From NCBI GenBank assembly GCA_001870995.2, contig MLAV02000022.1:8210-72209 (forward strand): a stretch of 64,000 nt of DNA, given 5' to 3'. How positions within the stretch are numbered: the stretch's first letter is position 1; each line of letters opens with the position of its first letter. Below are positions 35,245-44,029 of the stretch, piece after piece. The position numbers and the translations under genes were made by a program. A model generated the notes under the pieces. The model had not been told where the DNA came from and did not search any database. It saw only the letters and a list, made by a program, of their open reading frames with translations. Source of the stretch: Chitinophaga sp. CB10. GTDB lineage: Bacteria; Bacteroidota; Bacteroidia; Chitinophagales; Chitinophagaceae.

Positions 35245-37170
35245 ATGAATATTACGGCTGGTCAACTGTTGAGCCAAATACAGAATCCTGCTGATCTGAG
35301 AAAGTTAAGCAAGGAACAGCTTCACCAGGTTTGTGAAGAACTCCGTCAATACATCATTGACGTTGTAAGCGTGCATGGCGGCCATTTTGCTGCCAGCCTG
35401 GGAGTGGTGGAACTGACAGTGGCACTGCATTACGTATTTAATACGCCTTACGATCAACTCGTGTGGGACGTAGGCCACCAGGCTTACGGCCATAAGATCC
35501 TCACCGGAAGGCGGGATGTATTCCCTACCAACAGGAAATACAAAGGCATCAGCGGTTTTCCTAAAAGAGACGAAAGCGAATACGATACTTTCGGTGTAGG
35601 GCACTCCTCCACCTCCATTTCCGCAGCCCTCGGTATGGCAATGGCTTCCCACTACAAAGGGGAGTTCGACCGCCAGCATATCGCCGTTATCGGCGATGGC
35701 GCCATGACCGCCGGAATGGCCTTCGAAGCGCTCAACCACGCCGGCGTTGCCAATGCAAACGTGCTGATTATCCTCAACGATAACTGCATGTCCATCGACC
35801 CCAACGTAGGCGCACTTAAAGAATACCTGACCGATATCACCACTTCTCCTACCTACAACAAACTCCGGGACGACGTCTGGAACCTCCTGGGCAAACTGCC
35901 GGTAGGGAAGAAGTTCACCCGCGAAATGGCCTCCAAACTGGAAGCCAGCCTCAAAGGCGTGGTATCCAAGTCCAGCAACCTGTTCGAATCCTTCGGCATG
36001 CGGTATTTCGGTCCTATCGATGGCCACAATATCACCAAGCTGGCCGATACCCTGCAGGATCTCAAGGATATCCCCGGCCCTAAACTGCTGCATATCGTTA
36101 CCACCAAAGGTAAAGGCTATGCCCTGGCAGAAAAGGACCAGACCACCTGGCATGCGCCGGGCCTGTTTGATAAAATCACCGGCGAAATCTTCAAAAAAGT
36201 GCCTGACAGGCCGCAGCCTCCCAAATACCAGGATGTTTTCGGCCATACCATCATTGAACTGGCTGAAAAGAACGATAAAATACTCGGTATCACACCCGCC
36301 ATGCCTTCCGGCTCCTCCCTCAAATTCATGATGGAAAAAATGCCGGACCGCGCATTCGATGTAGGTATCTGCGAACAACACGCCGTTACCCTCTCCGCCG
36401 GTATGGCAACCCAGGGTATGCGCGTATTCTGTAACATCTATTCCTCCTTCTTCCAACGCGCCTTTGACCAGGCGGTTCACGATGTATGCATCCAGAAACT
36501 GCCGGTTATCTTCTGCCTCGACAGAGCAGGACTCGTTGGGGAAGACGGACCTACCCACCACGGCGTGTATGATATTGCCTATATGCGCAGTATCCCGAAC
36601 GTAATTATCAGCGCCCCCATGAACGAGGAAGAACTCCGCAACCTCATGTACAGCGCGCAATTACCGGATAACAACATGCCTTACGTGATCCGCTACCCAC
36701 GCGGCCAGGGCGTTATGCCTGAATGGCGCACGCCTTTCAAAGCCATTAAGCCCGGCACCGGCCGCAAACTCCGCGATGGTAAGGATATCGCTATCCTCTC
36801 CCTCGGCCACCCCGGTAACTTCGCTACGGAAGCTATCCGCGAACTCCTGGCCGACGGCCTGCAACCGGCGCATTACGATATGCGCTTCGTGAAACCGCTC
36901 GACGAAGCCATGCTCCACGAAGTGTTCACCAACTACGATAAAGTGATCACCATCGAAGACGGTACTATCACCGGCGGCTTCGGCAGCGCCATCCTTGAGT
37001 TCATGGCCCGCCATAACTACAAGGCTGAACTGCGTATGCTTGGCGTACCGGACAGGATCGTGGAACACGGAAAACCGGAAGAACTCTTCCGGGAATGCGG
37101 CTATGACGCCGCCGGCATTGCCCGCGCGGTACGTGAAATGATGAAAAGCAAAATCACCGTGACGGCTTAA
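35245..37170 (+). CDS. dxs: 1-deoxy-D-xylulose-5-phosphate synthase
   Basis: It condenses pyruvate and glyceraldehyde-3-phosphate to DXP using thiamine diphosphate, the first step of the MEP isoprenoid pathway. The 641-residue length is normal. Motifs: VWDVGHQAYGHKILTGRRD near residue 75; FGVGHSSTSISAALGMA; the ThDP-binding GDGAMTAGMAFEALNHAG with NDNCMS near 150-180; DGHNITKL; the central pyrimidine-domain segment DVGICEQHAVTLSAGMATQG with catalytic Glu; and HHGVYDIAYMRSIPN. The ATG at 35245 fits the family start and the -7 box at 35208. It is a single gene with a strong terminator. Its product pathway supplies the prenyl diphosphates used by the GGGP synthase encoded 3 kb upstream. Confidence 0.97.
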   Translation: MNITAGQLLSQIQNPADLRKLSKEQLHQVCEELRQYIIDVVSVHGGHFAASLGVVELTVALHYVFNTPYDQLVWDVGHQAYGHKILTGRRDVFPTNRKYKGISGFPKRDESEYDTFGVGHSSTSISAALGMAMASHYKGEFDRQHIAVIGDGAMTAGMAFEALNHAGVANANVLIILNDNCMSIDPNVGALKEYLTDITTSPTYNKLRDDVWNLLGKLPVGKKFTREMASKLEASLKGVVSKSSNLFESFGMRYFGPIDGHNITKLADTLQDLKDIPGPKLLHIVTTKGKGYALAEKDQTTWHAPGLFDKITGEIFKKVPDRPQPPKYQDVFGHTIIELAEKNDKILGITPAMPSGSSLKFMMEKMPDRAFDVGICEQHAVTLSAGMATQGMRVFCNIYSSFFQRAFDQAVHDVCIQKLPVIFCLDRAGLVGEDGPTHHGVYDIAYMRSIPNVIISAPMNEEELRNLMYSAQLPDNNMPYVIRYPRGQGVMPEWRTPFKAIKPGTGRKLRDGKDIAILSLGHPGNFATEAIRELLADGLQPAHYDMRFVKPLDEAMLHEVFTNYDKVITIEDGTITGGFGSAILEFMARHNYKAELRMLGVPDRIVEHGKPEELFRECGYDAAGIARAVREMMKSKITVTA

Positions 37171-37199
37171 TCGCCTCTCACCAAATATTTTTTATACCG

Positions 37200-37231
37200 G
37201 AGTTACAGGCCCTGCCTGTAACTCTTTTTTT
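37200..37231 (+). terminator. Terminator of dxs
   Basis: GAGTTACAGGC and GCCTGTAACTC form an 11-bp perfect stem with a 3-base loop, followed by seven T. It ends only 14 bp before the next ATG. Confidence 0.9.
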
Positions 37232-37244
37232 ACCCGGCAAACCC

Positions 37245-38291
37245 ATGTATTTGCAACTACGCATCACCGCCATCACCAGGGAAACCGAAGACACCCGCAC
37301 CTACACGCTGGAAAATGTAGCCGCAGAAAAGATCGACTACCTGCCCGGCCAATTTCTCACCTTCCTGGTAAACCTCCACGGGGTGGAACACCGCAGGTCT
37401 TATTCCATCTGCACTACCCCCGGCCTGGATGCACACCTGGCCGTCACCGTCAGAAGAAAAGAAAACGGGGAAATCTCCCGGCATATCCTTCAACACTGGC
37501 AAACAGGAACGATTGTAACTGCCCTCGAACCCACCGGCCGCTTTACCCCCGGCCCGGCCAGCCCCCACCCGCGGGATATTTTCCTATTTGCCGCCGGTAG
37601 CGGCATCTCGCCCGTGTACGCCATCATGCGCCATTTCCTGCATACGGAACCAACTGCGCACATCAAACTCGTTTACAGCAACTCCTCGCCCGAAAGAACG
37701 ATCTTCCTCCGGCAGATACAGGCCCTGGAACAGCAATTCCCCCAACAACTCCAGGTCATCCACCTCTATAGCAACGATCCGGATGTACACCATGCCTACC
37801 GCCGCCTCAGCAATACCCTGCTGGAAATGCTGGTAAAGGACCACCTCCGTTATAAACCGGCGGACGCGCAGTTCTTCCTCTGCGGCCCATTCGATTATAT
37901 GCGCATGATCATTATGACCCTGACCTTCATCGGCTTCGACGAGGGGCAGCTCCATAAAGAGAATTTCGTAGTAAATACCGCCGCCAAAATCGAAAAAACA
38001 GGCATCCCGGACGACGCTTCCCCGCGTGCGCTTACCATACGCGTAAAAGGAGAGGAGTATCAACTGGACATCCCCGGTAATGAACCCATCCTGCAATATG
38101 CGCTGGAACAGGGCATCGCGCTGCCCTACAGCTGCAAAGGCGGAGTTTGCGGCTCCTGCACCGCCAGCTGTACCAAAGGCAACATCTGGATGTCCGTCAA
38201 CGAAGTGCTGACGGATAAAGAACTCCAACAGGGCCTCGTGCTTACCTGCACCGGCTATGTAAAGGATGGGCCCGCTGAATTGGAATTATAA
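37245..38291 (+). CDS. FAD-dependent oxidoreductase with C-terminal 2Fe-2S ferredoxin domain
   Basis: The 348-residue protein has the three-part build of PaaE-like and phenol-hydroxylase-type reductases. The FAD-binding barrel has YLPGQFLTFLVN and HRRSYSICTTPG (RxYS type). The NAD(P)-binding domain has FLFAAGSGISPVYAIMRHFL and a C-terminal CGPFDYM. A plant-type 2Fe-2S domain has C297, C302, C305 and a fourth Cys in LTCTGY. It passes electrons from NAD(P)H through FAD and the cluster to an oxygenase or other acceptor. No oxygenase is encoded next to it, so the partner is unknown. The ATG lies 14 bp past the dxs terminator; whether transcripts read through is not clear. Confidence 0.9.
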   Translation: MYLQLRITAITRETEDTRTYTLENVAAEKIDYLPGQFLTFLVNLHGVEHRRSYSICTTPGLDAHLAVTVRRKENGEISRHILQHWQTGTIVTALEPTGRFTPGPASPHPRDIFLFAAGSGISPVYAIMRHFLHTEPTAHIKLVYSNSSPERTIFLRQIQALEQQFPQQLQVIHLYSNDPDVHHAYRRLSNTLLEMLVKDHLRYKPADAQFFLCGPFDYMRMIIMTLTFIGFDEGQLHKENFVVNTAAKIEKTGIPDDASPRALTIRVKGEEYQLDIPGNEPILQYALEQGIALPYSCKGGVCGSCTASCTKGNIWMSVNEVLTDKELQQGLVLTCTGYVKDGPAELEL

Positions 38292-38343
38292 AAATATCTG
38301 ATGGGATAAGCGGTTATTTGTGAAAAATTAATGAACTTCAGGA

Positions 38344-39534
38344 ATGCAAAAGGCTCCGCTAAAGATTGTCATAGTGTGCCTGTTGTTTATTGTAGCATGT
38401 ATCAACGGATACTTCCTGATAGCAGCTCAGTCTGGCACACAAAATATAGCAGTTCATTTTCAATACCTGCTGCTCTGTAATGAATTACTGCTCATTGCAG
38501 CTATAATTGCACTCACGGTATTGACTATACGCAGATCGAACCATAGTCTGCAATACGAACGGCTCTTCTACGACCATCCCATTCCCATGTGGATTTACGA
38601 CAAGAACACCCTCCGCTTCATGTCGGTAAACAACGCTGCCATCAGCAAATATGGCTACACCCGCAAGGAATTTTACAATCTAACGTTAAAGAATATACGC
38701 AACTCGGATGAGATTCCGTATCTCATGCGCAATATCGAAGAGCGCTGCAACGGCGTGGAATACCGCGGCATCTGGAAACACCGGAAGAAAGACGGGACCG
38801 ACTTCTTCGCGGAGATTTACGCGCACTCCGTCACCTACCGCGGTAAAGATGCGAGGTTCATTATGGCTAAGGATGTGGACGACCAGGTAAGGGCTACCCA
38901 GCGCGCCTCTGCGGAAGGAGTTCGTTATGAGCTGCTGGCACAGGCCACCAACGATGCGGTGTATGACAGGAACCTCATCACCGGCGCCATTGCATGGAAC
39001 CATGGCCTTACCAGCATATTCCGGTACGACCACGACAAGTACACGGAAGTACTTCAATGGTGGAAAAATAACATCCATCCGGATGATAAACCCATGGTCA
39101 TGAACTCGCTGGAAAATACGCTGCTGGCCAACGAGCGCTATTGGTCCGCCGAATATCGCTTCCGTTGCGCCGATGGCAGTTATAAGTACATTTCAGACAG
39201 GGCGAATATTTCCTATGAAGGCCACATGGCCGTCCGCATGATCGGGATCATGCAGGATATTGACCAGCACGTACGCCAGGCGCGGCGGCTGGAAGAGCAG
39301 AACCAAACCCTGAAAGAGATTTCATGGATCAATTCCCATGAAATCCGCAGGCCGGTCGTTTCCATCCTGAGCATCGCACAGTTGTTCGACAAGGAGAATA
39401 AGAATGTCGAACTCAATGCCCAGTTGATGGAATGGTTACAACAGTCCACCCTGCAACTGGATGAAATCATTCATAAAATTGAAGCGAAAGCCCGGCAGCT
39501 CAATGACGATTCCGCTAACCGTGGCTTGTCATGA
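38344..39534 (+). CDS. Membrane PAS-PAS protein with histidine-kinase H-box but no ATPase domain
   Basis: The 396-residue protein has two transmembrane helices (about 6-26 and 43-62). The first PAS domain (about 70-180, MWIYDKNTLRFMSVNNAAI, YGYTRKEFYNL) and a second PAS with PAC (about 190-310, WWKNNIHPDDKPMV, FRCADGSYKYISDRANI) follow. A HisKA-like helix comes next with H-box WINSHEIRRPVVSILSIAQL, and the protein ends about 50 residues later without any N, G1 or G2 box. It therefore cannot bind ATP by itself and may pass a signal by dimerising with another kinase. The last codons overlap the converging coiled-coil gene by 20 bp. Confidence 0.85.
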   Translation: MQKAPLKIVIVCLLFIVACINGYFLIAAQSGTQNIAVHFQYLLLCNELLLIAAIIALTVLTIRRSNHSLQYERLFYDHPIPMWIYDKNTLRFMSVNNAAISKYGYTRKEFYNLTLKNIRNSDEIPYLMRNIEERCNGVEYRGIWKHRKKDGTDFFAEIYAHSVTYRGKDARFIMAKDVDDQVRATQRASAEGVRYELLAQATNDAVYDRNLITGAIAWNHGLTSIFRYDHDKYTEVLQWWKNNIHPDDKPMVMNSLENTLLANERYWSAEYRFRCADGSYKYISDRANISYEGHMAVRMIGIMQDIDQHVRQARRLEEQNQTLKEISWINSHEIRRPVVSILSIAQLFDKENKNVELNAQLMEWLQQSTLQLDEIIHKIEAKARQLNDDSANRGLS

Positions 39535-39892
39535 AATGATTAAACTCGCTTTTTAGCTCCCCGTAAAGTTTCTGGAAAGTTTCCATCCGGTCCTGCAAGG
39601 TTTCGTAGTTATCGATCGGACGGTCATCGTGGTGTACCTGGGCAGGCGCATCCGACATATGTTTTGCACACTGTTTAATATCGTGGAACATTTCATCGGC
39701 AACTTCCCGCTGCCTTAATAACCGGTTTTCGAAGTGCTCAACCCGGTGCATGATATCCTTAGGCGCCTTACTTAATGCGATCTGTTCCAGTCTTTCCCGC
39801 ATCAGCCCTACTTCTTCCTTTACTCCTTTTACTGCTTCCTTCCAGGAGTTAATCTGCTCATGCAGTTCAGTTGGTTGCGTGGTTGTACCCAT
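39515..39892 (-). CDS. Coiled-coil protein of unknown function
   Basis: The 125-residue soluble protein is almost wholly helical and charged (HEQINSWKEAVKGVKEEVGL, RLEQIALSKAPKDIMHRVEH, QDRMETFQKLYGELKSEFNH) with a short acidic/His loop in the middle. There is no signal peptide or membrane segment. No family is recognised. It converges on and overlaps by 20 bp the PAS protein gene; an antisense relationship of the 3' ends is possible. Confidence 0.7.
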   Translation of the reverse strand: MGTTTQPTELHEQINSWKEAVKGVKEEVGLMRERLEQIALSKAPKDIMHRVEHFENRLLRQREVADEMFHDIKQCAKHMSDAPAQVHHDDRPIDNYETLQDRMETFQKLYGELKSEFNHFMTSHG

Positions 39893-40044
39893 GATGGATT
39901 AAATTTAATGATGACTGAATAATACTTATCAGCTAAACATTCCATTATCCAATTAACAGATTACACCAGACTTTTGTTACTACGCACGTATGCTAGTCCT
40001 AAGTTACATACTTTATGATGATTAACTGATAACAGCTTAATACA

Positions 40045-40782
40045 CTATTTTACCAACAGATTTTCAACTAATCCTGCGAAAGCGCGGTGCTTTTTCATGG
40101 CTTCGAGGATGCCGCCGGCGCCTTCCTGCTTTGCATGCAATACATGCGGCATATGCGCGGTCATTGTCACCAGCTCTTCCTCTGCGCCCGCTACCACCAC
40201 GCCCCTGATGCCGGTTTCAAACATGGCGAAATCGTTCATGGTATCGCCTGCCACCAGCACTTCCTCCTCCGGGATGCCCAGGTGCGCCAACAATTTCAGC
40301 AGCGTATAGCCTTTATTTACGCCTTTGGGCATCACATCCAGGTACTGGCCGTCGGAGAGCATCATATCGCAGGATAAAGCGCTGGAAATAGCCCTGGCAT
40401 GCGCGATGTCGGTTCCTGCATCGTAGCGGTAGGAGCAACGGAATTGCTGATGCGCTTCCTGGTGAATGAGCCCATTTACCACTGCCATCCTTTCCCGCAC
40501 GTGATCGCCGGGCCATAGGGCCGCAATGCCGGATTGTATTGGCGCTACCATTTCCATAGAATCAAGATGGGTAACGGTGGCGCCTACATCGCAAATGATG
40601 TATTCCGGCCTGGGCAAAGGCAATGGGGACTGCTCCAGTAGTTCCAATACACTGTTTACTCCTCTGCCGGTTACAAATACTAATCGTAAATTTTCGTTTT
40701 CCCGAATGATATTATACAGTAATGTTCTGTCCGCATCTGTACCTCCGAGGAAGGTACCGTCAAGATCTGTTGCCAGCAGCAT
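40045..40782 (-). CDS. HAD-IIB hydrolase, sucrose-phosphate phosphatase-like
   Basis: The 245-residue cytoplasmic phosphatase shows all HAD motifs: D6-L-D8-G-T (nucleophile and acid), FVTGRG (motif II), PKGVNKGYTLLKLL with the motif III lysine, and VAGDTMNDFAMFE (motif IV). The cap and the signature around MLSDGQYLDVMPKGVNKG match the S6PP branch (sucrose-6F-phosphate or mannosylfructose-phosphate phosphatase). No sugar-phosphate synthase gene is next to it, so the natural sugar phosphate is uncertain. Confidence 0.88.
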   Translation of the reverse strand: MLLATDLDGTFLGGTDADRTLLYNIIRENENLRLVFVTGRGVNSVLELLEQSPLPLPRPEYIICDVGATVTHLDSMEMVAPIQSGIAALWPGDHVRERMAVVNGLIHQEAHQQFRCSYRYDAGTDIAHARAISSALSCDMMLSDGQYLDVMPKGVNKGYTLLKLLAHLGIPEEEVLVAGDTMNDFAMFETGIRGVVVAGAEEELVTMTAHMPHVLHAKQEGAGGILEAMKKHRAFAGLVENLLVK

Positions 40783-40844
40783 AGGATTAATTGTCTTTCA
40801 ACGAAGGTAGCCAAAATAGCTGAAATGTCTGTTCAGGCAATGCA

Positions 40845-40919
40845 TTAGGGCTGCATTTTAGCGATGGCATAGGCCAGCAGCGCCACCGCTCCATACGTGG
40901 CACTGCTCCTGCCCGGCAT
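40845..40919 (-). CDS. Possible 24-residue peptide, start adjacent to the upstream stop
   Basis: An ATG at 40917-40919 directly follows the TAA of the beta-propeller-like gene (TAA-ATG), and a stop is reached after 24 codons. The peptide starts MPGRSSATYG and has a hydrophobic AVALLAYAIA stretch. It could be a translationally coupled micro-membrane peptide or the leftover C-terminus of a lost enzyme. No homologue is recognised and chance is a real alternative. Confidence 0.25.
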   Translation of the reverse strand: MPGRSSATYGAVALLAYAIAKMQP

Positions 40920-41876
40920 TTATTTTTTACAATATCTAAAATCTTTTTTGTCAGGATTGCTAAACAAATCCGGTAACACCCATCTGGCCTTATAGATTTT
41001 TAATCCTTTTTGCAGAAAAACGGTATGGCCATTGGCGTCAATGACCTCGTCCGTCCACCAGGATTCCTTTGGCAATGCGCAGATGGTTGGCAGTCCGCCG
41101 GGGCCGGAGGAAACGCTCTTTACATTCTGCTGGATAATGTTCCTGGCAGGCAGTGTTTTCAGGGTTTTCAAATCGAAATACCACACATTGGTAAGGTTAC
41201 TCAGCCATAGTAACCGTTTGCCATACACGGGATAGAGGTCATGCGCCTCCGTGCCGGGCAGTTTTACACGGGTTTTCAGTTGTAAATCGGGCGCCTCGCA
41301 ATTATTGTTGTAGGAAAACACCAGCATGGAATCCATGGCAGCGCTGTAGAGTTTTTTGCCGGCAGCGTCCCATACTACGTTATGCGCAAAATGCGCCCAT
41401 ATCTTTTTGGCGTAGACATTTTCAGGAAAATGCGTAGTGTCCGTTCTGAACACCGTGAGGAAGTTGCCGGTACTGGAAGCGCTCACGATATTACCATCCG
41501 GCAGCAATTCTGCGGAATGGGTATTGCCGCCGGCATAGGCATAAAATACCGTTTTCCGGTCCGCCACGCGTATCAGCGCCACGCCGCCACCAGAGGCCGT
41601 CATGAGTACGTATTTACGGTCGTACACCATCTTTGCTTCGCTGGGGTTGCTGAACCACTTCACGTCGGACGGGCGTACATTGGAATGCTCCGGTTTCCAC
41701 TCCCAAACGATGGCGCCGGTGCGGGTATCTGCGATGATGATCCGGTGCTGGGATTGCTCTGCGGCTACGATACAACTGCTGCATGCGGCAACAGTATCTT
41801 TCTTATCATTGTTCTTTGCTGATGTGGCCAGCGCCGCAAATAAGCCAGCCAGCAGCAACAGGGTGGTTTGCTTCAT
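40920..41876 (-). CDS. Secreted beta-propeller-like protein (DUF6528-like)
   Basis: I start at the ATG at 41876 (318 residues, MKQTTLLLLAGLFAALATSA); a second ATG six codons earlier would only lengthen the signal peptide. The mature part contains repeated propeller-like blades: IVAAEQSQHRIIIADTRTG with AIVWEWKPEHSNV, YVLMTASGGGVALIRVADRK, GGNTHSAELLPDGNIVSASS, HNVVWDAAGKKLYSAAMDS and LLWLSNLTNVWYFDLKTLK. Cysteines near the N-terminus (C34, C37) could pair. The DUF6528 label is from memory of this opening motif. Periplasmic; function unknown. Confidence 0.75.
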   Translation of the reverse strand: MKQTTLLLLAGLFAALATSAKNNDKKDTVAACSSCIVAAEQSQHRIIIADTRTGAIVWEWKPEHSNVRPSDVKWFSNPSEAKMVYDRKYVLMTASGGGVALIRVADRKTVFYAYAGGNTHSAELLPDGNIVSASSTGNFLTVFRTDTTHFPENVYAKKIWAHFAHNVVWDAAGKKLYSAAMDSMLVFSYNNNCEAPDLQLKTRVKLPGTEAHDLYPVYGKRLLWLSNLTNVWYFDLKTLKTLPARNIIQQNVKSVSSGPGGLPTICALPKESWWTDEVIDANGHTVFLQKGLKIYKARWVLPDLFSNPDKKDFRYCKK

Positions 41877-41913
41877 GCGACTAAAATATAAATTCATTGC
41901 AGAGAAAGGAAAT

Positions 41914-41941
41914 AAAAAGGGCGACCGGTAAGCGGCCGCCC
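41914..41941 (-). terminator. Terminator downstream of the first pirin gene
   Basis: On the minus strand GGGCGGCCG and CGGTCGCCC pair, with one mismatch, around a short loop and are followed by TTTTTATTT, 34 bp after the pirin stop. Confidence 0.75.
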
Positions 41942-41974
41942 TCTAATGAATGGGTTAGTATATAGTATTAAATA

Positions 41975-42688
41975 TTATTGCAGCATTGGCACATCTATTA
42001 ACAAAAACTCTGCCGCTTTGTTTACTTCGATGTGTAGCTGCTCATATGCGGATACGCCTATACCATCCCTTTCGTGTAATATTTCATCGCCCACCTTTGC
42101 TTCACCGCTGATCAGGAACAGGTAGGATCCTTGCCCCTGCTGCTTTGGCGTGATAGTAAGCTGCTGACCTGCGTCAAAATTTCCCAGGGAAAACCAGGCG
42201 TCCTGGTTGAGCCATAATTTTCCTTCTTCCTGTTCCGGAGATACTACTACCTGCCACCGGTTATGGCGCTGGCCAGGGTCAAACGTCTGCTGATCGTAGC
42301 GCGGCGGCACATTGCGGTATTTGGGGAACACCCATATCTGCAGGAAACTAACCGGCGCCGTTTTGGACGCGTTAAATTCCGAATGCACAATGCCGGCGCC
42401 GGCGCTCATGATCTGCACATCGTTTTTATTGATGATTTTATCTCTTCCTGTGTTGTCTTTATGTGCGAGTGCGCCATCCAGTACGATGGACACGATTTCC
42501 ATATTATCGTGGGGGTGTGCGCCGAAGCCCATGCCGCCTTTCACCTCATCGTCGTTCAGCACGCGCAGCGCGCCGAAGTGAATGGTTTCCGGATTGTAAT
42601 AATTGGCGAAGCTGAAGGTATGATGGGATTTGAGCCAGCCGTGATCTGCGAATCCCCTGTCTGCCGCACGATGTATGATCTTTTCCAT
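41975..42688 (-). CDS. Pirin family protein (YhhW-like)
   Basis: A bicupin of 237 residues. I start at the ATG at 42688 (MEKIIHRAADRGFADHGWLK), preceded by the good ribosome site AAAGGAG. The metal-binding segments are clear: HHTFSFANYYN, GFGAHPHDNMEIVSIVLDGA (two His and Glu of the cupin), and MSAGAGIVHSEFNAS with His. Short pirins such as YhhW can oxidise quercetin-like flavonoids; the natural substrate here is unknown. It is the last gene of the stress cluster, with its own upstream box sharing ACGATACAAA with the other pirin gene. Confidence 0.92.
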   Translation of the reverse strand: MEKIIHRAADRGFADHGWLKSHHTFSFANYYNPETIHFGALRVLNDDEVKGGMGFGAHPHDNMEIVSIVLDGALAHKDNTGRDKIINKNDVQIMSAGAGIVHSEFNASKTAPVSFLQIWVFPKYRNVPPRYDQQTFDPGQRHNRWQVVVSPEQEEGKLWLNQDAWFSLGNFDAGQQLTITPKQQGQGSYLFLISGEAKVGDEILHERDGIGVSAYEQLHIEVNKAAEFLLIDVPMLQ

Positions 42689-42707
42689 AATTGCTCCTTT
42701 GATGTTT

Positions 42708-42723
42708 ACGATACAAATATCGT
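42708..42723 (-). promoter_or_regulatory. Inverted repeat and near -7 box before pirin gene 1
   Basis: ACGATA-CAAA-TATCGT is a 6-bp inverted repeat 20 bp before the ATG. On the minus strand it overlaps GATATTTG, one mismatch from TAnnTTTG. The plus-strand 10-mer ACGATACAAA recurs at 44917-44926 before the second pirin gene. Confidence 0.5.
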
Positions 42724-42785
42724 ACATACGGCGCCGCAACAGAATGGATTATAAGCGGTAAAGGGTGGACATTTTACCATGGCCG

Positions 42786-42818
42786 TAAAAAAGAAAGAGG
42801 CCGCGCAGTGCAGCCTCT
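42786..42818 (-). terminator. Terminator of the osmC-like gene
   Basis: On the minus strand AGAGGC and GCCTCT form the outer stem, followed by TTCTTTTTT, 23 bp after the OsmC stop. Confidence 0.7.
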
Positions 42819-42840
42819 CTATGCCTTATTACGGGTACGC

Positions 42841-43251
42841 TTACACTAAAGCAGCGTCCATGGTAATTTTAGTATTCAGCAGTTTGGAGATAGGGCAGTT
42901 TGCTTCCGCATCTTTTGCGAACTCAGCAAATTTTTCTGCATCCAGGCCTGGTACGCTTGCTTTCACATCCAGGTGGCTTTCCACGATAGCGCCATTTTCG
43001 AAGGTAATGGTGCATTTGGTATCGATGTTACCAGGAGTCAGACCAGCACCGGAAATGATGAAGCTCAGTTTCATGGTAAAGCAGCCTGCATGGGCAGCTG
43101 CAATCAGTTCTTCAGGGTTGGTACCTGCGCCATCTTCGAAGCGGCTGCTGAAAGAATATGGCGTGTTATTGAGGGCGCCGGCCTGGGAAGTCAGCGTACC
43201 TTTACCTTCTTTACCTGTTCCTTGCCAATTGGCAGATGCAAATCTTTTCAT
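42841..43251 (-). CDS. OsmC family peroxiredoxin
   Basis: The 136-residue protein starts at the ATG at 43251 (MKRFASANWQGTGKEGKG). It detoxifies organic hydroperoxides with two cysteines: C57 in AHAGCFTMKL and C119 in EANCPISKLL, both in canonical places. TNPEELIAAAHAGC is the family hallmark. A third Cys (C80) is not part of the site. It sits between yceI and the short pirin in the stress cluster, with its own hairpin terminator, so it probably forms its own transcript. Confidence 0.94.
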   Translation of the reverse strand: MKRFASANWQGTGKEGKGTLTSQAGALNNTPYSFSSRFEDGAGTNPEELIAAAHAGCFTMKLSFIISGAGLTPGNIDTKCTITFENGAIVESHLDVKASVPGLDAEKFAEFAKDAEANCPISKLLNTKITMDAALV

Positions 43252-43333
43252 GTTTGATATTTTACTTTTTGCGGTGAAAATAGCAGTGTAGGCCGCCAAA
43301 TTACAAATTAATTCCGGATTTTACCGGAAGCTA

Positions 43334-43373
43334 AAAAGGGCTTCCATACATAATAATGCATGAAAGCCCTTTT
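43334..43373. terminator. Terminator of the yceI-like gene
   Basis: AAAAGGGCTT and AAGCCCTTTT form a 10-bp perfect outer stem and extend inward partially. The A-tract supplies the T-run for the minus strand. It lies 67 bp after the YceI stop. Confidence 0.75.
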
Positions 43374-43439
43374 CTGTTCCAGTCTGTCGGTATATAGTCC
43401 GTTTCTGCGAATTCTTCCGGTTGCTTATGTACTTTTTTA

Positions 43440-43967
43440 TTATTGCTGTTTTACCATTTGAACGCTCGCCAGCAGTTTTACTTCATCGCTCAGCATTACG
43501 CCGCCGGTTTCCGTAACTGCATGGAAAGTGAGGCCGAAATCTTTACGGTTGATTTTACCGCTGAGTTCAAAACCTGCTTTAGTCTGACCCCATGGATCCA
43601 CCACTTCGCCGCCAAATTCCACTTTCAGTTCCACCGGACGGGTATTGTCGCGGATGGTGAGGTCGCCGATCAGTTTATAGTTTTCATCATCTACTTTTTT
43701 CACTTCAGTGGAAACGAATTTCAGTTTAGGATACTTTTCCGCTTCAAAGAAGTCGCTCTGCAGCAGGTGCTGATCGCGCTGCGCATTCTGCGTAGTGATG
43801 CTGTTAACGTCCGCTTCGAAAGTGATTTTCGCATTGGAGAAATCACTGCCATCTGTTTGCATGGTAGCATCGAAAGCGCCGAACTGTCCGGTAACGGTAG
43901 TGATCATCAGGTGTTTCACTTTGAATTGAACGTCGCTGTGAGTAGGATCTATTTTCCAGGTTGTCAT
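43440..43967 (-). CDS. YceI family protein
   Basis: This 175-residue lipocalin-like barrel binds polyisoprenoid-type lipids in known relatives. Family signatures: WKIDPTHSDVQFKVKHLMIT at the N-terminus, VTGQFGAFDATM, SDFFEAEKYPKLKFVSTEV, LIGDLTIRDNTRPVELKVEF and FGLTFHAVTETGG. No signal peptide is present, so this member is cytoplasmic, unlike E. coli YceI. It follows the long pirin gene by 62 bp without a visible promoter, suggesting co-transcription within the stress cluster. Confidence 0.94.
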   Translation of the reverse strand: MTTWKIDPTHSDVQFKVKHLMITTVTGQFGAFDATMQTDGSDFSNAKITFEADVNSITTQNAQRDQHLLQSDFFEAEKYPKLKFVSTEVKKVDDENYKLIGDLTIRDNTRPVELKVEFGGEVVDPWGQTKAGFELSGKINRKDFGLTFHAVTETGGVMLSDEVKLLASVQMVKQQ

Positions 43968-44029
43968 ATACTGTGTTTTTGTGTGTTATAAATTGTTTTT
44001 TTATTTTTTCGGGAGATATTAATGCTGTA

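Noticed and set aside
35305..36660. A 451-codon open frame on the minus strand opposite dxs
   Set aside because: Codon-structure shadow of dxs; no signal, domain or promoter supports it.
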